Shown in pieces: positions 13,144 through 15,493 of a DNA stretch of 15,493 nucleotides. Each line of letters begins with the position of its first letter. Position 1 is the first letter of the stretch. The stretch comes from a bacterium (lineage in GTDB: Bacteria; Ratteibacteria; UBA8468; B48-G9; JAFGKM01): NCBI GenBank assembly GCA_029548585.1, contig JAKPNC010000050.1, positions 1 to 15,493 of the forward strand, given 5' to 3'. Made by a program: the position numbers and the translations under genes. The notes below the pieces were generated by a model. The model saw only the letters and a program-made list of their open reading frames with translations. It made no database searches and had not been told where the DNA came from.

Positions 13144-15493
13144 CTACTTCAAAATGACAGTATCTGAAGAGAAGAAAGATCGGCCTTCAAGATCCCCGTC
13201 GAACATGAAAAGCCCCCTTGTACCGGAGTCCGGAGAAATGCCCTTTTTCGAAGGCAAGAAATCTCCGGTGTATCTTACGGTATCCGAAATCCTCAGCACG
13301 TCCATGGCCCCGTCGAATGGGCCCAGGACAATATCTTCAGTCTTATCCCACAGGCTGAAAGGCTTGCTTTTTCCAATTACTGCGGGAATCTGGAATGAAC
13401 CGCTTTTAAAAGGCATCCTTTTACCGTCGACGAAAATGGCAAGCTCGCCTTCCATGCTGTCGCCGGAAGGTCTCAGGTCCCAGGTGAAAGCCACGTGAAC
13501 CCATCTCCCCGCCATGAAAAAATGCTGGGACTGGTACCCTGCAGGTGAAGGCTTTAACGGTGCAGAAACCAGGTCAAGCCTCAAATTGCTGTCAATATCC
13601 ATCTGGCTGCTCCTGACTTCGTGTATATGGCACAGATGCACCTGGGATGCCTTCAGAAATGACTGGAGGATAGCCTGTGTCATTTTTATGGGAACCTCGT
13701 GGGTGCTCCTGGCAGGCATGAACCAGAATTCAACGGTACCCTTTTCCCACGGAAAAAACGAATGTCCCCCTTTGGAAACAGGCGATCCCCTTCCGAAAGA
13801 CAGGGTCCTGCCGGAAGAAAGCCTTACAGCTTTTCCAAGAACGCCCTGCACGAACTCCAGGCTCGCACGGGGCTCAGGAAGCTGCCCTGTAACGATTTTC
13901 GCCCCGCCGGACATCCCTTCAGGCAGAAAAGAAGGGGAACCAAAGGCCACTACCGGCTCCACGTTCAGAAGGCGGTAAAAAGACGGCGGGCAGAAACCCG
14001 AAAACCCGTGTATGTAGGGATCCAGCCTCCATATCCCACCCTGCCCTTCACAAGGTATTTCAACATTGCCTATGGTTTCATCCGACCATTCAAGGGCAAT
14101 CGAACCGTCAGGTCTTCTGATGCGGGCGGCCCTTCCGAGAAATAGCCTTAGAGTCCCGAGTCCGTCGGGGACGCGAAAATACATGGGAACTCCTTCCCCG
14201 GCTCTTCCGAAAGCGCCTTCTCCGCGCCTCCTGATCGGACTCCCGTTTGCCGACCAGAATCCTTCGGGACAGTAGAGGGCGCCGCAATCGTTTGAAGTAT
14301 CAAGAAGTGTAAAAGGCTCGTTACCGCCAAGGGAAACGAGGTAGAGACCCGGGGAGATATTCCCGGGAATGGTTATGAATGCATGGAAGATATCGTCCGG
14401 CCTCAGGAGAACGTTTTGAGGCCATTGTATCCTCTTCTCGATATCCACCTTTATGCCCTTGAGAGGTTCTTCCCCTTCCTTCAGCGGATACCTTAAAACC
14501 TCGGGCCTGACATCTTTGCGCAGGGTTGAATAATACAGGCTTATAACTGTCTCTTTTGGAGATTCATGCTTTACCAGGGCGTATGCCATGTTCATATCCA
14601 TGGATTTAACCGCGACGGGGACCCTCTTGCCCGTTCTCCCTTCCTCCGCCAGCAGCTTCAGGGCAGCGGGGATGCCGATGAAGGGGTTATGAAACTCGTG
14701 TTGACCCAGCTGTATAGCCCTTCGCGGCCCTGGAAAAATCGGAGGCATGAAAAGGTTCGGCCATTCTAACGGGTTGTCAGGTTTCTTCTTCAGATCTTCC
14801 GAAAGGGGATAAACGCCCGAATAATAAAGGGCATCCTGGAGGATCTGCTCCACAACGTACCTGTGTTTTTTCTCTCCCGTAATCCAGTAGGCCAGCGAAT
14901 GCATGAAGAGATCATGGTTCTTGTGACCGCCAGGCCTGTATCTCCGGTCAAAACGGTATCTCTGGTCATGGAGTTTCAGTATGGCCTCTTTGATAGTCTC
15001 ATCTCCCGTCTCGAGGTAATATTCGGCAAGGGTGTAACCCGTACGGTGATCCTTGTACATGGGACCGTATCCGCCTCCCTTAATGCCGTTCTGGCTCTCC
15101 AGGTCTATGTAAGTATGGGCCGTTTCCCTGGCAGCCCTGAGAGCATTCTCGTCCCAGTCAAGCATGGACAAGGAGATAAGAGGCTTCAATCCCAGTATGT
15201 TTCCTCTCACATCCCATTTATTCGCGGCAAATGATTCCTTTATCCTGTACATTATATCGAGAGACCTTTCATCGCCCGTCAGGTAATAATCCAGCAGCCA
15301 GTGTCCAATAACCCCCGAATTGATCATCATCGGATTAGCTTTTTCACCCCAGAAAAGGGGAAGCTTCCCCGACCTGCCGCTGCCTCCTGAAGCCGTTATA
15401 AAAGCGCCCTTCGGCTTTCCTGGCGATTCCCAGTTAACCACGCACCAATCACCTGTAAAACGGCTGAAACGGTGGCCCCAGTCATAATACCTG
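13144..15493 (-). CDS. Large alpha/alpha-toroid and LamG-domain protein (5' partial)
   Basis: The frame stays open through base 15493, so the N-terminus is missing. A GTG at 15441 (MVNWESP) is probably internal, since the 17 codons before it read naturally (YYDWGHRFSRFTGDWC). Residue numbers below count from that GTG. Residues 1-270 look like an alpha/alpha toroid, with repeated Y-x-x-TGD/E turns (DYYLTGDE 51-58, YYLETGDE 141-148, AYWITGEK 184-191) as in polysaccharide lyases and glycosidases such as YetA-like exo-rhamnogalacturonan lyases. A beta-sandwich region follows (about 275-515). Residues 525-755 resemble a LamG/concanavalin-like jellyroll: GVLGKAVRLSSG, GTVEFWFMP (568-576), VHVAFTWDL (648-656), LAIFVDGKR (667-675) and GAMDVLRISD (711-720). 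The serine hydrolase follows 14 bases on. Likely role: an extracellular carbohydrate-active enzyme; catalytic residues and substrate cannot be named. Confidence 0.82.
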   Translation of the reverse strand, partial: RYYDWGHRFSRFTGDWCVVNWESPGKPKGAFITASGGSGRSGKLPLFWGEKANPMMINSGVIGHWLLDYYLTGDERSLDIMYRIKESFAANKWDVRGNILGLKPLISLSMLDWDENALRAARETAHTYIDLESQNGIKGGGYGPMYKDHRTGYTLAEYYLETGDETIKEAILKLHDQRYRFDRRYRPGGHKNHDLFMHSLAYWITGEKKHRYVVEQILQDALYYSGVYPLSEDLKKKPDNPLEWPNLFMPPIFPGPRRAIQLGQHEFHNPFIGIPAALKLLAEEGRTGKRVPVAVKSMDMNMAYALVKHESPKETVISLYYSTLRKDVRPEVLRYPLKEGEEPLKGIKVDIEKRIQWPQNVLLRPDDIFHAFITIPGNISPGLYLVSLGGNEPFTLLDTSNDCGALYCPEGFWSANGSPIRRRGEGAFGRAGEGVPMYFRVPDGLGTLRLFLGRAARIRRPDGSIALEWSDETIGNVEIPCEGQGGIWRLDPYIHGFSGFCPPSFYRLLNVEPVVAFGSPSFLPEGMSGGAKIVTGQLPEPRASLEFVQGVLGKAVRLSSGRTLSFGRGSPVSKGGHSFFPWEKGTVEFWFMPARSTHEVPIKMTQAILQSFLKASQVHLCHIHEVRSSQMDIDSNLRLDLVSAPLKPSPAGYQSQHFFMAGRWVHVAFTWDLRPSGDSMEGELAIFVDGKRMPFKSGSFQIPAVIGKSKPFSLWDKTEDIVLGPFDGAMDVLRISDTVRYTGDFLPSKKGISPDSGTRGLFMFDGDLEGRSFFSSDTVILK

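Noticed and set aside
13144..13498. Plus-strand frames opposite the LamG and serine hydrolase genes
   Set aside because: They are antisense shadows without family resemblance or ribosome binding sites.

Overview
The window looks like a piece of a bacterial chromosome from the Planctomycetota/Verrucomicrobiota/Lentisphaerota group, most likely Lentisphaerota or a near relative. The main evidence is a tandem pair of pseudopilin-type secreted proteins with the N-terminal [24 protein letters not shown] helix and a C-terminal H-X9-DG type motif. Several large secreted proteins of the polysaccharide-degrading or surface type support it, as does a response regulator with an N-terminal excisionase-like DNA-binding domain. 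The taxonomy is an inference; the window holds no rRNA or other marker.

Left part (1-4189, + strand): the 3' part of a large secreted protein, open at the window edge. It joins a PKD-like end, eleven 22-residue leucine-rich-like repeats, a conserved cap and a right-handed parallel beta-helix. A zinc-dependent aspartoacylase/succinylglutamate desuccinylase family enzyme follows.

Middle left (4335-5940, - strand): two pseudopilin-like genes in tandem behind a sigma70-like promoter. Their best starts are ATG codons just inside GTG codons that belong to the ribosome binding sites. A 534-base spacer (5950-6483) separates them from the signalling genes. It holds divergent promoters, a 10-bp palindrome and a possible degenerate, frameshifted reading frame.

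Middle right (6484-10677, + strand): a signalling module. It comprises an HTH-REC regulator with the domains in reversed order, a soluble MEDS-PAS-GAF histidine kinase, and a REC-HD-GYP regulator that overlaps the kinase gene by 11 bases. The likely flow is from an internal signal sensed by the kinase to one or both receivers, giving c-di-GMP hydrolysis and/or transcriptional control. A 302-base spacer with degenerate palindromic repeats follows.

Right part (10980-15493, - strand): three genes. They are a large protein combining an alpha/alpha toroid with a LamG-like domain (open at the right edge), a secreted beta-lactamase-family serine hydrolase 14 bases downstream, and a secreted protein of an uncharacterised family that has its own candidate promoter. 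The first two look like one transcription unit connected with extracellular carbohydrate or ester processing.

No tRNA, rRNA, CRISPR array, insertion sequence or prophage was found. The most unusual items are the LRR/beta-helix fusion, the HTH-REC architecture with a promoter overlapping its annotated start, and the uncharacterised secreted protein.
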